Shown: piece by piece, positions 22,528 through 34,009 of the stretch
Layout: each line of letters starts with the position of its first letter
Numbering within the stretch: the stretch's first letter is position 1
Assembly: GCA_037962975.1 (NCBI GenBank)
Contig: CM075670.1
Coordinates: 147,192,501 to 147,256,500 of the forward strand
Source of the DNA: Clitoria ternatea
Taxonomy: Eukaryota; Streptophyta; Magnoliopsida; Fabales; Fabaceae
Reading direction: 5' to 3'
DNA: 64,000 bases
Made by a program: the position numbers and the translations under genes
The notes under the pieces: generated by a model
The model's database searches: none
What the model was told of the DNA's origin: nothing
Seen by the model: only the letters and a program-made list of their open reading frames with translations

Positions 22528-22779
22528 TTTGTCATTTTATTTCAATTGTTTTGCATGAATTTGTTTGCTTGCATTCTTGGGGTAAAAAAAACATAAAAAT
22601 ATTTTGATGTTGCCTTTTGTGCAGTAAGAAATTTGAATTATCACCATCTTGCATGATTTGGTTGGAATCAAAATGAGGTGTTTTAAATTTGGTTGCTTGA
22701 CATAATTTTTGGATTAAAAATTAGTGGGTTGACCTAATAATTTTCATGAATGTATAAGTGTTTTCTGGGTAAAAAATAG

Positions 22780-22980
22780 TGTAAACCACTAGCTGTGGTT
22801 ATCCACCACTGGTAGTAGTTTGGCCCAGGCTTCTCCCACTGAAAACATTGAATTTTTGGGTATGAAACAGTGAGATGATACCATGGGATGCTTGTTTTTC
22901 AAAACCTATGCCAAAACAAAGCACACCACGGGCCGTGGTTATTCAACACTGGCCGTGGTTCGGCCCAGCGTGGGGATTTT
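22780..22980 (+). promoter_or_regulatory. ACCACTGGCCGTGGT motif array in the A pol-env spacer
   Basis: CCACTAGCTGTGGTTATCC, CCACTGGTAGTAGTTTGGCCC, CACCACGGGCCGTGGTTATTC and CACTGGCCGTGGTTCGGCCC occur in two pairs. The same near-palindrome pairs recur in the U3 of the A LTR (26185-26465). Here it lies about 200-390 bp upstream of a splice-donor-like site and about 0.8-1.0 kb before the downstream ORF. I infer an internal promoter or enhancer. No clear TATA box is visible. Confidence 0.55.
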
Positions 22981-23168
22981 CATGTTTCTAAACACCTCAT
23001 GCCCTAAACCCCTTATTCCACACATTTTACTTGTTTCCTTTTCATTCTTCACTCCCTTAAAACATCAAGAAACCCTCTTTCCCTTGGAGAAACTCTTAAT
23101 CTCTTTGAACTATCTTGTAATTTGCATCAATTATTTGCTTGATACATCATTCCATCTCTCTAAATCAA

Positions 23169-23763
23169 GTAAGTAATCTTCACATTCTTAACTATGGGTT
23201 TCTCTTTTTGTAGTTTAGGGTATTCTTGTATATTGGGGATTTGGTTTGAAAGTGACACCATTGTTTAATCTTCTGATTCCTTTATCATTTGTGATGAAAT
23301 TGAATGCTATAAAACCAAGTGGGTACCATTAAAACATTCATGAACTTCATCTAGTGTTCATACCTTTTCATGTACCCCATTTGTGTTTTTGTGCAAACTT
23401 TGATCTTCGGTGGTTTGAATGTTTAATTGGTGGATTAAATTCAGAAACTGGTTGTCTATTGTGGCTATTGAACTTGATAGGTGGAAGCATTGCTCTTGAA
23501 TGTTGCATTTAGAACTCATTTATTTAGTGCCCACCAAGTGTTTGATGAATTACCTAAGAGGAAAATTTTTTGAATTGATGCATGGTTTGAGTACGCATTT
23601 GGTTGAGTTCATCTCTCATGGTATTTAATTATTCATATATGCTCATTTCTTTATTACATGCCATGAATATATGAGATTACTAGGTGTTGTTTCTTGTCAT
23701 GATACAAAACTTTGGAGCTTTGGTTTAGAATGCTTTTTAACCTTCTTTGCATGGTTTTATTAG
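23169..23763 (+). other. Predicted intron before the A env-position ORF
   Basis: A strong donor ATCAAGTAAGTAATC (GT at 23169) follows a pyrimidine-rich leader. A strong acceptor GGTTTTATTAG ends at 23763, only 27 bp before the ATG at 23791. The 595-bp interval is AT/T-rich, as expected for a plant intron, and has no coding content. E shows the same layout. Inference from consensus sites only; no transcript evidence. Confidence 0.55.
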
Positions 23764-23790
23764 GACATCTCCAAGTTTTTATTCAACTCC

Positions 23791-24886
23791 ATGGCACCCA
23801 AGATTCCCTCAAAGAAAAGAAAGACTAAAGGTAAGTCTTCTAAATACTCTGATTTGAATGATATTGAATGCCCATCGGAGGGGAAAAAGATGAGGTTGGA
23901 ATCTTTATTGAGTAGAGAGCTTATTCCTTCTAGATTTTTTTTGTAAAGATACTTTAATGGAATTGGGAATTTTTGAAGATACATTACGCTTATGTCAAAA
24001 TGTAGGTTGGGATTCCTTTATTGAATTGTTTGAACCTGTGTATGAGCGTACCTCTTTAGAATTCCTAAGTTTAGTGGAGGTGAGTACGTACCTAACTACT
24101 GATGGTTGGGAAATGTCTTTTAGACTGAACAATACTGATTATAAAATGAATGTGGATGAGGTAGCTGAAATTTATGGTTTTCCCCCAGGGGGTGTTGTTG
24201 GCATCCCAAAGGACTTTAGACCAGGATACTTTTGGTCCTTTATTTCTAGTTCACGGGGTAACTATGATGCCTCCTCTTACAAAGCTTCCTCTATTCATCA
24301 TCCCATTTTCTGATACCTTCAACGGTTTATGGCCTGCTCTATTTTTGGTAGGTATGAAAGCCCCGGTACTGTTCGGCAAGCTGAGGTATTTTTCTTGCAC
24401 TCTATGCTTAATAATACTCCCATTGACTCTACTAAATGGTTAGGTAGCCAATTTTCCTGAGTCGGCAATGCCACTATAGGTAAAATTGTTCTTGCAGGTT
24501 ACATTAATCCTATAGCAAGGTATATAGGTATAGATTTAGAGTAGGATACTCTTCTTCACCAACCAAAGAGGGTAGATAAAGGTGAATTAATAAACATGGG
24601 AATGATTGTAAATGAGCATAATGTTTATTGTTTAGTCATACCTAGTTTTTTTGCGCCTTACCCGTTGCCTGACCCTACTTTTATTAGTTTAGAAGACAAG
24701 ACATCTTTTCTTTTTGTAGAGACAGATGATTATACTCCACTCTCTACCAAGATGCCACTACCCACCAGGCCTCCAGAGCAGGGTGAGCCATCTTATTTTG
24801 GTGAGGAGCCCCCTTCTCTATGCAGCGAATGTACATTTTACTTTAGCAGATGTCTGCTGAGCAAACCCGTCAGGGGGCCAGCATAG
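23791..24886 (+). pseudogene. A env-position ORF (ATHILA ORF family, broken)
   Basis: Begins ATG GCA CCC AAG with a lysine/arginine-rich N-terminus (KIPSKKRKTKGKSS) that looks like a nuclear signal. A one-base slip in a T run near 23940 breaks the frame. The best-preserved part (about 23957-24313) has FEPVYERTSLEFLSLVEVST and MNVDEVAEIYGFPPGG, typical of the conserved domain found behind pol in Athila elements. Further stops follow near 24460 and 24541, and a proline-rich tail ends about 24886. It sits where env would lie in a retrovirus, but I see neither a signal peptide nor a convincing transmembrane segment, so I do not call it an envelope gene. Its biochemical role is unknown. Confidence 0.72.
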
Positions 24887-25058
24887 ATCAGATTTCTGAC
24901 CGGGTAGATGCAATGTATGATTGGCCTACCCAGCAGGGTCACTTCCACCCCCTTCTCCATGACAGGTAATAGTTGATCTTTTGTGTCCTTTGACCCCTGG
25001 TTCCTCAATTACGGACCTCTTTGGTCCCCTTGATATGGACATTGGGGGCAATGTCCAG

Positions 25059-25071
25059 TTTTAGTTTGGGG
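25059..25071 (+). other. Polypurine tract of A
   Basis: TTTTAGTTTGGGG lies directly before LTR start TGATAGGTAC. Upstream, GGACATTGGGGGCAATGTCC forms an inverted repeat (25038-25057), a common feature before Athila-type PPTs. Confidence 0.8.
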
Positions 25072-27443
25072 TGATAGGTACACAAAAGTTCAACTCGTTC
25101 TTTCTTTATTCCTTTTTATTTTTGTTTTTTTTTAATTTCTAGTTCATTTGCATGATTGTATGCTTATTTTCTGGTTCATTTGCATGATTGTATGTCTGCC
25201 ATATGCCTTAGGCTAGCATTGATTGCTGACTGCAGTTATTGTTACCTGTATGACATGTGATGTAGATTGGTTGGATTTTAAACATTTCTTAGGTGAATCT
25301 TGTAAAAAAATAATAAAAAATAATAAAAATATATAAATAAAGAAATAAAAAGTTTTTGATTGCTATTCTTGCCAGAATAATCACTATGCATGATGACTGT
25401 GTTTTTTTGATTAGGCCAATTACCACTGTGAGCTTTTGAGTTAATAGGGTGTTCAATGTATTAAATTCTAAATGACCATGATTCCTTAACTGAGTGATTC
25501 ACACATTTTTAGGCACTCTAGAACTTGGCTTTTGACCAGCATGCTTGGAATGAAAAAGGCACTTTAGGTTTTATTCTCTTTAACCTCATAATTTATTGAA
25601 AAGTGTAACCTCTTAGTTGTCCCTTTTGAGCCATGAAATAATATGATATTTTCTGTCGAAACCTTTAACATTAGGAATTATGGTTCACATATAAAAGAGG
25701 CAAAAAGGGTAAGCTAACTAAAAGTGGTTAAATTGAAAAATAAAAAACCATGAGAGTTTGGGGTGAGTGATTCAAAGAAGAGGAAAGATAAGGAGTTTGA
25801 TCTCAAAATTAAAAGAAGAGAAAAAGAAAAATGAAGCATACCCTTTATGGTTTGAAAGTATAAAGAGTTATTAAATTGAGGTTTGCTTGCCCTCCTATGA
25901 TATTGCTCTTCTTATAGAATTAAGCCCTTTGTATTTCCCTTTTCTTGGTTTCCATTCCCATGCTATGAATCCCCTTGCCCCATTACAACCCTATAAAAGA
26001 CCTTTTGACCAATGCATGTTTTCTTGATAACTGTGGAGTCTGTGGTCAATTGTCAATGATATTACTTGGTTGTTCCTATTTTGCAAGATCAATGATATTT
26101 TAGGTCTCTTTTGAGGAAAAATGGCAAAGTGGATAAAATAAGTGACTTCTAAGGCCTTTAGGAGTGTATTTTGGCAAGGTTAGAGGAAACCATTGGCCGT
26201 GGTTAGCACTGGAAGAAAGGGAAAAGCAGGTCAGAGGCCACCACTAGCCATGATGGGCACTGTGGAACACTAAAGAGTATTGTTGAAGCAAAGAACAGGA
26301 AGTCATAAGCCACCACTGGCCGTGGTTATCCACCACTGGTCGTGGTTGGCTCTACCTGTTACCCAAAATTACACATTTAATGTTTAAGAGGAACAGGGCT
26401 CGAACCACTGGCCGTGGTTATCCACCACTGGCCGTGGTTGTCCACCACCGGCCATGGTTGTCCCCTATGAGGCCTAAATATCTAATTTGTTTAGGGTTTT
26501 TGTGGGGGGCACTAGAGAGTTAGAAAGACTTCATCTGGGATAGTTTTGAGAGACAGCATTGGGAGATTGTGAGGGCTCTTTGAGGAAGAATTCATTGGAA
26601 ATCAAGAATTAATTCTTCAAGGGAGATCAATTCTACAGATTTAGGAGAAAGAGTTTGCAATCCTAGTGAGAACTAATTTATAATTATGGAACCCTAGTTT
26701 ACACTTTGATTACTTTTATGTTTGACATTGATTTTGTTATGTATGACATGATGATGGCAATCTTTATAGCACACTAAACCTTCGTTCTTGGGATTAAGGG
26801 ATGTAATATGCTTATGTATCTCAATTAATTGTTCTTTACCTTTCAATGATATGATTTCATATTTCTATTTGATTTATGTATTGTAATGCTTTTACAAGAC
26901 TTAGAGATAAGTGTAGTTGATTCCAAATTGTATGCGCTACGAGAGTAGGTATATTATTTGAAAACATATAAATTGAACCTATGTTTTTGTTTTACGACGG
27001 TAAGTGAACTCATTTGAGGATTAATTGGATTCCCATAAAACTTAAAGGGCTAAATTAACAAATTGAACGTGATTCTTCAGGAATTAGGCACGTTAATAGG
27101 CTTTCGAGAGAAAGGTATTAATTAAATTAGGGGTATCTACCTTAGAAACGGAAATCGTATAATTGGATAGGTAATTGACCTTTAATTTTGGTACTAGCAT
27201 ATGAACCCTTAAATCTCAAGACCTTCCTTTAATTGAATTCCCCAAACTTGCTCTGATTTTCTTCTACAAAAGACGTTGGATTTTTTGTTTTCTAATTTAC
27301 TGTTCATTATAGTTTTAACAATTCATTTTAATCGATTCACTGGATAATTGAACCACCGTTATAACTAATACTTGGGCACAATCTCTGTGGGAACGATATT
27401 TTCTTATTACTTTGATACCCCGTGCGCTTGCGGTAGGCTATCA
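25072..27443 (+). repeat. A 3' LTR (2.37 kb)
   Basis: Starts TGATAGGTAC and ends GTAGGCTATCA. Contains CTATAAAAG at 25991, the motif array 26185-26465, then TAAATATC (near 26473) as a possible TATA box and a leader. The end CTCTGTGGGAACGATATTTTC to CGTGCGCTTGCGGTAGG is typical of Athila-group U5 ends. No coding content. Confidence 0.85.
26185..26465 (+). promoter_or_regulatory. ACCACTGGCCGTGGT array in A LTR U3
   Basis: Eight or so units around CCACTGGCCGTGGTTATCC, often as adjacent pairs (for example 26311-26350 and 26404-26462). The 15-bp core is a near-perfect inverted repeat. The array ends about 10-20 bp before TAAATAT, as the palindrome arrays of C and E end just upstream of their TATA boxes. 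Confidence 0.75.
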
Positions 27444-28750
27444 GTTACAACTATAGTATATGCCTAAATTTGAAATTAGATTGGTCATTCGGTGCTGTGA
27501 GGGATGTTTGTCAATTTTGTTCTAGCAAAATCTGTAGCCCTGTTTATCAAAAATAAAGTTTGTAAGCCTAGGTCAAAAAAAAAAACAAAATCAGATTTTT
27601 TGCACTAAAAACATTGCTTATTCATTTTTTTTGCATTCTAGAAGTTCTAGGTATTAATTTCTTATGCTTGAATTTTTTTTGCATTTAATTTTTAGTTTGT
27701 CAAGTTTTGTTTGTTGTTAAAAATCTTGTCTAATCCATATTTGTAGAGCAAAAACTTCATTCAATTTTACCATTTTATTGTTTTTAGGGTTTTCTCTCTT
27801 AAACATCAATTCCATTTGTGTGCCTTTTTCAAATTGTACCTTTTATTGCTTGTCATATTTCCTTAAGGTCAAGATTGTCTTAAAGTTTTCCTCTATTGAA
27901 ATTCTTGGGATTTGAATTCTTTAAACTCTAAGGGGTAGCATATTTGAGGGATAGAGGATAATAGTGACAATTGCTTAAAGGGTGAACAAGCTTGAACCTA
28001 AAGTGAAGAGTGGAGTGAAACACTTGAGAGGGAGAGTATTTTTTTATTTGATCTAACCCTAATAATTTTGTTGAGTTTATGTTTTTGTAAGCTTGAAACC
28101 TTGAAGAGAACTTGAAGGACAAGCTTGAAGATTTTGTAAGGAGGAAAGCAAGCCTTGTATAAAAAAAATACACAATTTGAATTTTCATTCATTTTAGTCC
28201 TTGTATTTTGGACTTTTAAATTTCAAAAAGGACTTGGACATTGGTTAATTTGTTTTGTAGTTTTCCATAGGGTAATTTCGGTTAGTTAATCTCATACATC
28301 ATTTACTTGCTTATTTTTTCTATAGTTTGTTAGTTAGTTTTAACAAAATTACTTAATTGGTTAGGTTATTTTAACTTCTTAACTAAAATTAGGTAATTTT
28401 GTTAGTTGGTTAGAATTGTTATAACTAGAAGAGGTTAGTTGTTATTTGTTATAACTAGAATTTGTTATTGGTTAGGGTTTGTTTTAACTACTTAGGTTAG
28501 TTTTAACTAATACAACTTCCATAACTAAATTTAGTTATTAGGTTGTTAATTAGTTGTCACCTAACTAGTAACTTCCCTACATCTAACTAATTATAGTTAT
28601 CAACTTAGTATAAACCTTAGATAGACAACTTAGTTCAAACATCTTAGGACTTTCCCTTTGCATCATAATTTATTTTTTTTGCATTTTTCGCATACATCCT
28701 TGACTAGTATCTCTTGTTTGTTTTCTTGTTTATTTTTGTGAATTTCAAAA
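27444..28750 (+). other. Leader of B (untranslated)
   Basis: AT-rich, non-coding, with an A-run near 27575 and a TTAGTTA/TTAACTA-rich low-complexity stretch at 28270-28620. No LTR end or primer site was found. It ends at the gag ATG (28751). Confidence 0.65.
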
Positions 28751-29577
28751 TGTCATCTAGTGATAGAGATAACATGTCCCTGCTTAGAGAAATAATGAAA
28801 AATCTTAATAAAATTAACTCTAGGTTAGATAACCTTGAAATAAAAATAAAGCTAGACAAGGAAATAGGGATAGAAATCACACACACAATAGACACCAAGA
28901 GAATGAAAGTGAGGATGAATAAAGGTCAAGGAGACATTATAAAAGGGATGATATAGGTCTAAGAGAAGTTAAACTAGAGATCCCCCTTCCATGACAAGAG
29001 TGATGTTGAGACCTACTTGGAGGGGGGAATGGGAGTTGAACAACTTTTTAACTCCTACCAAATAAAAGATGAAAAACAAGTTAGAATTGCAACCCTAAGT
29101 TTTCAAAATTATGCTTTGGTTTGGTGGACTTAAATTTGTAAGGAACGTAGAAAAGATAACTTTTCTCAAATAGAAGATTGGTTAGATTTAAAAGCCCTCT
29201 TTAGAAAAAGATATATTCCAAATTACTATAGAGGAGATCTATTAGCTAAGCTTAATAGGCTCACTCAAGGTTCTAAGTCTGTAAAAGATTATTATAAGGC
29301 CTTAGAAATAGCCATGATTAGGCCAAATTTAGAAGAAGATGAAGAAACCCTAATGCATAGGTTTTTGCATGGTCTTAATAGGAACATAAAGAATAGGGTA
29401 GAACTCTTACCAAATGTAGACATTGAGGAATTGTTATACCAATGTACTAAAGTAGAGAGCCAACTTAATGAGAGAGACTCTTACCATAAAGGGGATTATC
29501 AACCCTTTAGGCCCAAGTGAAAGGGTAAGGAGAATTCTAACCTTAAGAAAATAAGTTTGAAAAAAACCCTAGGGAGA
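28751..29577 (+). pseudogene. B gag (capsid region, broken)
   Basis: Starts ATGTCATCTAGTGATAGAG. The N-terminus is a charged helix (IMKNLNKINSRLDNLEIKI). After stops near 28954 and 28975 the capsid (retrotransposon gag) domain follows: VRIATLSFQNYALVWWT near 29070-29130, RYIPNYYRGDLLAKLNRLTQ near 29210, then the helical block MHRFLHGLNRNIKNRVELLP. A stop replaces a codon after ALVWWT (TAA near 29130) and another lies at 29518. It would have packaged element RNA. The zinc knuckle lies in the next entry. Confidence 0.8.
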
Positions 29578-29582
29578 AGCGA

Positions 29583-30857
29583 GTGGGCAATTCTTCTTCA
29601 TTTCTTAAAAGTGAGTTGCATAAAGAAGGTAAAGTATATAAGACTAACAAAGATAAGCATAATGTTTCATCCAAACCTTCTTCTTCCAAAACTTCTGCCA
29701 TAAAATTTTTTAAATGCCTAGGCAGAGGTCATATTGCTTCAAACTGTCATACTAAGAAAACCATGATTTTGAAAAATAATGGAAACTACTTAAGTCAATC
29801 AGAGTCTGATTCTAATATTCACTCTTCAAGTGATGACTCAAGTAGTAGCTCATATGACAGTGAGCATATGTTGGGAGATGATGGTGAACTTTACATGATT
29901 CGAAGATTACTTGGAAGCCATGTAAAAGTTGATGATTGTACACTAAGAGAGAACATCTTTTATACAAGATGTTACATAAATGAAAAATTGTGTTCTCTCA
30001 TTGTGGAGAGTGGAAGTTGTGCTAACGTTTCTAGTCAAAGATTAGTACATAAAATGGGCTTAAACCTAATAGATCACCCTAGACCAAATAAGCTTCAATG
30101 GTTAAATGAGAGAGGTGAGATGTTAGTTAATAAGCAAGTCTTGATAACCTTCACCATAGGATCTTATAAAGATGAGGTTAAATGTGATGTAGTTCCTGTG
30201 GAAGCAACCCACATACTTCTAGGTAGACCTTGGCAGTTTAATAGGAAGGTCACCCATGAGGAGTACTCTAACACCCTTACTTTCAAACACAATGATAGAA
30301 AAATAGTATTACATCCCTTAACTCCAGAACAGGTTTTGGAGGATCAACTTCAAATAAAGTTAAAAAGGGATAGTGAAGTAAATACTAGTTCTTCTCATCA
30401 AAAAGAAAAATCTAGAAAAACCAAAAAAGATAATAAAGGTAAAGGGGTTATCATCCATGATGACTCTAAATTTAGTCTCTTGGCTACCAAACATGATGTG
30501 AACCAAGTCCTGTTTCTTCATAAACCATTGTATGTCATGTACCCTATAGACACTCCTAGCACTTCTATGTGCCCCATAGGTTCTTCCCCTTCTATTTTAC
30601 GTATAGGGGTTCAAAATATCTTAGAAGAATTTAGGGACATTTTTCCTAAAGACATACCTAATGGATTACCACCTATTAGGGGCATTGAACATCAAATAAA
30701 TTTAATCCCAGGATCTAGCTTACCTGATAGGCTTGCATATAGATGTAATCCTAAAGAAAGCCTTGAGATAGAAAAACAAGTGAACAAACTATTATCTAAA
30801 GGATGGATACGGGAAAGTTTAAGTCCTTGTGTCTTACCTATTATACTTGTTCCTGAA
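29583..30857 (+). pseudogene. B nucleocapsid knuckle, protease and RT start (long open stretch, damaged sites)
   Basis: A 425-codon open stretch. Residues 41-55 are a CCHC zinc knuckle whose first Cys is Phe (F42; C45, H50 and C55 kept). An acidic/Ser-rich linker runs to about 100. The aspartic protease active site reads VESGSCANV (residues 141-149), so the catalytic Asp is Glu (codon 30006-30008); the ILLGRPW flap-end motif is present near 30210. Then a basic linker, and the RT start with LPPIRGIEHQINLIPGSSLP and ESLSPCVLPIILVPE. TAG at 30858 ends it just before DGSW. Both metal-binding and protease chemistry look compromised. Confidence 0.82.
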
Positions 30858-30860
30858 TAG

Positions 30861-33255
30861 GATGGTTCATGGAGAATGTGCACCGACTGTAGAGCCATTA
30901 ATAACATTACCATCAAGTATAGGCATCCTAAACCTAGACTTGATGATATGCTTGATGAATTAAGTGGCTCTATCATATTCTCCAAGGTTGACCTTAAAAG
31001 TGGATATCACCAAATAAGAATTAAAGAGGGTGATGGGTGGAAAGCTACTTTTAAGACTAAACTTGGATTGTATGAATGGCTAGTTATGCCTTTTGGCTTG
31101 ACTAATGCACCAAGTACTTTTATGTGATTAATGAACCATGTTTTAAGTGAAATCATAGGGCACTTTGTTGTGGTCTACTTTGATGATATTTTAATCTACT
31201 CTAAAACCATGACCTCTTACCTTAAACATCTTAGACAAGTTATGCTCGCTTTAAGAACAAACCAACTTTATGCAAACTTTGAAAAATGTTCTTTTGGCAT
31301 GGATAACATTGTTTTTCTTGGATTTGTAGTAAGTTCTAAAAGGGTAGAAGTTGGCCATAATAAGGTCAAAGCTATACAAGACTGGCCAACACCTAAAAAT
31401 GTTAATGAAGTTAGAAGTTTTCATGGTTTGGCATCCTTCTATAGAAGGTTTGTAAGGGATGTTTCTACCTTGGCCTTACCACTAAATGAGTTGGTTAAGA
31501 AAAATGCTCCTTTTATTTGGGGTCTAAGACAAGAAAAAGCTTTTCAAAACCTTAAGGATAAACTCACTCAAGCTCTAATTTTAACTTTGCCTAATTTTTC
31601 AAAAACGTTTGAGCAAGAGTGTGATGCATCCAATGTAGGGATAGAAGTAGTTTTGTTACAAGAAGGCCACCCTATTTCATTTTTTAATGCAAAACTCAAT
31701 GGGGCTGCCCTCAACTACCTTACTTATGATAAGGAATTTTATGCTTTAGTTAGAGCCCTACAAACTTGGGAGCATTACTTGATCCCTAAAGAGTTTGTGA
31801 TTCATAGTGATCATCAATCACTAAAACATATAAAAGGCCAACATAAATTGAATAAAACTCATGCTGAATGGGTTAAATTTTTGGAGCAATTTCCATATAT
31901 CATAAAGTACAAGAATGGAAAATCTAACATTGTTGCTGATGCTTTATCTAGAAGGCATAATTTGCTAGCTTTTCTTGGAGCTAAAATTCATGGCCTTGAT
32001 GAAATTAGGGAATTGTATCAAAATGATCTTGATTTTGGAAACATATATAACTCATCTAGTCCAAACAATTCTCATAAGGGATTCTACAGTTTAGATGGCT
32101 ATCTCTTTAAAGCCAACACAATGTGTATTCCTAGGAGTTCCTTAAGAGATTTACTACTTAGAGAAAGCCACAAGGGAGGTTTAATGGGTCATTTTGGAAG
32201 AGATAAAACATTAGCTACATTGCATGAACACTTCTATTGGTCTAAAATTAAAAAAAGATGTTGAAAGACTATGCTCTAGGTGTATTGTTTGTAAAAAAGC
32301 TAAATCTAAAACTTCACCTAATGGTCTTTATACTCCCTTACCTACTCCTAGTGCTCCTTGGATTGATATTTCTTTGGACTTTGTGCTTGGATTGCCTAGG
32401 ACCCAAAGAGGAATGGATTCTATCTTTGTTATAGTGGATAGATTTAGTAAAATGGCTCACTTCATACCTTGTCATAAATTGGATGATGCTAACCATATTG
32501 CCAAACTATTTTTCAAAGAAATTATAAGATTGCATGGCATCCCTAAAACCATTGTTTCCGATAGGGATACCAAGTTCCTTAGCCATTTTTGGAAAACACT
32601 TTGGGCAAGGCTGGGAACTAAGCTTCTCTATTCCACTACTTGTCATCCTCAAACAGATGGATAAATAGAGGTAGTAAATTGAACTCTTTCTACTTTGGCT
32701 AGGGTCTTAGTACGTAAAAATGTTAAAGCTTAGGATGAACATTTACCTCATATAGAATTTTCATATAATAGGGTACAACATTCAATAACTAAACATAATC
32801 CATTTGAGATTATTTATGGTTTTAACCCTCTCTTACCTCTTAATCTTTTGCCCATTGATGTTTCTGATTCCTTCCTTCACTTGGATGGAGAGGAAAAAAT
32901 AAGTTTTATAAAAGATTTTCATGAGAAGGTTAGAAATCAAATACAATCCAAAAATGAGCATTATGCCCGTTGTGCTAAAAAGAAAAGAAAGGAAATTATT
33001 TTTGAAGTTGGGGATTGGGTTTGGTTACACTTAAGAAAGGAAAGATTTCCTAATCTAAGAAAGTCTAAACTAAACCCAAGAGGTGATGGTCCTTTTCAAA
33101 TCATAGAAAAGATTAGTAATAATGCCTATGTTCTAGACTTACCTGGTGAATATGGGGTTAGTGCTACATTTAATGTTTCTAATTTATCTCCTTTTGATTT
33201 AGATGATGATGAGAGTCTAGATTTGAGGACAAATCCTTCCGAAGAAGGGGAGCAT
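30861..33255 (+). pseudogene. B RT, RNase H and integrase (broken)
   Basis: RT continues with DGSWRMCTDCRAINNITIKY, VDLKSGYHQIRI and MPFGLTNAPSTFM, then TGA at 31125 (probably from CGA). The catalytic YFDDILIYS is intact near 31180. RNase H follows with HSDHQSLKHIKG and ends VADALSRR near 31950. Integrase: zinc region ESHKGGLMGHFGR and CSRCIVCKKAK across a frameshift near 32264; core Asp in ISLDFVLGLP, Asp in VSDRDTKFL, and Glu in the block after HPQTDG (TAA at 32662 just before it). More stops at 32678 and 32731. The C-terminus has VGDWVWLHLRKERFP and NVSNLSPFDL and runs into the 3' LTR and on to about 33468. Confidence 0.85.
33241..33254 (+). other. Polypurine tract of B
   Basis: GAAGAAGGGGAGCA lies directly before TGATGAGGAC, embedded in the integrase C-terminal coding sequence. 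A PPT inside pol fits CRM-like elements. Confidence 0.75.
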
Positions 33256-34009
33256 GATGAGGACACATGCAAGGAAGATCCCATCATAAGCCTAAACAAG
33301 GGGATGGAGCTTTACAGAGGACCCTTGACAAGGGCAAGGACCAAGAAAGCCAAAATCATCACCCAACAAACCCTAGCTACCTTTCTGACTACTTTTCATG
33401 GGCTTAAGCCTAAGGAGGACCACTTAAAGACCTTTTCTTATTTTTCATGTAATATTTGTGAGACATAGGTTTTGAAGTATATTCTAGGGTCCATATATTC
33501 TTAGAAATAGGATTTTGAGCCTTGCATGGTCATTTGGCCACTTTTGTGCTTGTAAATTCTATTTGGCTTTATATTTGGGCCATTTTCCTCTTATTTTGAC
33601 TAATTAGGCCTAGGAAATAGGAGAAGCCCATTAGGGAGTGCATTTCCCTTGCCTATATAAAGGCATGCTCTCCATGTACTCTACACCTTACATCTTTTTT
33701 TGAGAATATACACATTGTTATGAATTTGTGAGTGGTTAGTCTCTCTTTTAGGTTAAAGTGAGTTTTCCCTTTTAGCACGCCCTTATCTTTAGGCTCTCAT
33801 CCCCCTAGAGTGGCGAGTAGGACTTATTCTTCTCCAAGGTGGCGTCCAACCCTTTTACACCCATCCAATCCATTCCATTTTCACCATTAACCTTCCAACT
33901 GCATCTCCTACCTTTCCATGCTTCTGAGTTTGTGTTCATTGGTGTTTTTAAAGAAAGATAGCTAGATCCTCCCATCTTGGCCTACAAGATTAAAGTCTAG
34001 GCTATATCA
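33255..34009 (+). repeat. B 3' LTR (755 bp)
   Basis: Starts TGATGAGGACAC and ends GGCTATATCA. A good TATA box (CCTATATAAAGG, 33652-33663) is followed by the transcribed leader. The pol frame stays open into the LTR to a stop near 33466, encoding GPLTRARTKKAK. After 34009 the interior of C resumes; the predicted TSD is GTACA. Confidence 0.75.
33652..33663 (+). promoter_or_regulatory. TATA box in B LTR
   Basis: CCTATATAAAGG, 400 bp into the LTR, matches the plant TATA consensus. Transcription would start about 30 bp downstream. Confidence 0.75.

Larger units (their letters stand above)
20024..27443 (+). mobile_element. A: Athila-like LTR retrotransposon, right part
   Basis: Plus-strand element whose RT was split by T1; only its right part is in the window. 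It contains the rest of RT, RNase H and integrase (20024-22470), a 1.3-kb spacer, an env-position ORF (23791-24886), a polypurine tract and a 2.37-kb 3' LTR (25072-27443, TGATAGG to GGCTATCA). The extra ORF after pol and the RT motif KKDHFPLPF indicate the Athila group. After 27443 the sequence is the leader of B, so A probably sits in B. Its TSD (GTTAC predicted) cannot be checked. Confidence 0.85.
27444..34009 (+). mobile_element. B: CRM-like chromovirus, gag to 3' LTR; 5' LTR outside window
   Basis: Plus-strand Ty3/gypsy element: 1.3-kb leader, gag (28751-29577), protease, RT, RNase H, integrase, then a 755-bp 3' LTR starting inside the pol frame. Overlap of the integrase C-terminus with the 3' LTR, and the sequence LRTNPSEEGEHDED followed by GPLTRARTKKAK, are features I associate with CRM elements, the lineage that targets plant centromeres. 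No 5' LTR or PBS is found between 27443 and gag. The simplest reading is that A was inserted into the B leader and the 5' LTR lies left of the window; plain truncation is an alternative. Confidence 0.75.

Noticed and set aside
23791..24886. Retroviral envelope gene
   Set aside because: Position fits, but no signal peptide, cleavage site or transmembrane segment is visible; the conserved domain is the Athila-type ORF of unknown role.
28270..28620. TTAGTTA/TTAACTA stretch as telomere-like or functional repeat
   Set aside because: Irregular low-complexity AT sequence; no TTTAGGG units.
27444..28750. 5' LTR of B between A and gag
   Set aside because: No match to the B 3' LTR (no CCTATATAAAGG, no TGATGAGG start, no primer site) was found, so the 5' LTR is not in the window.
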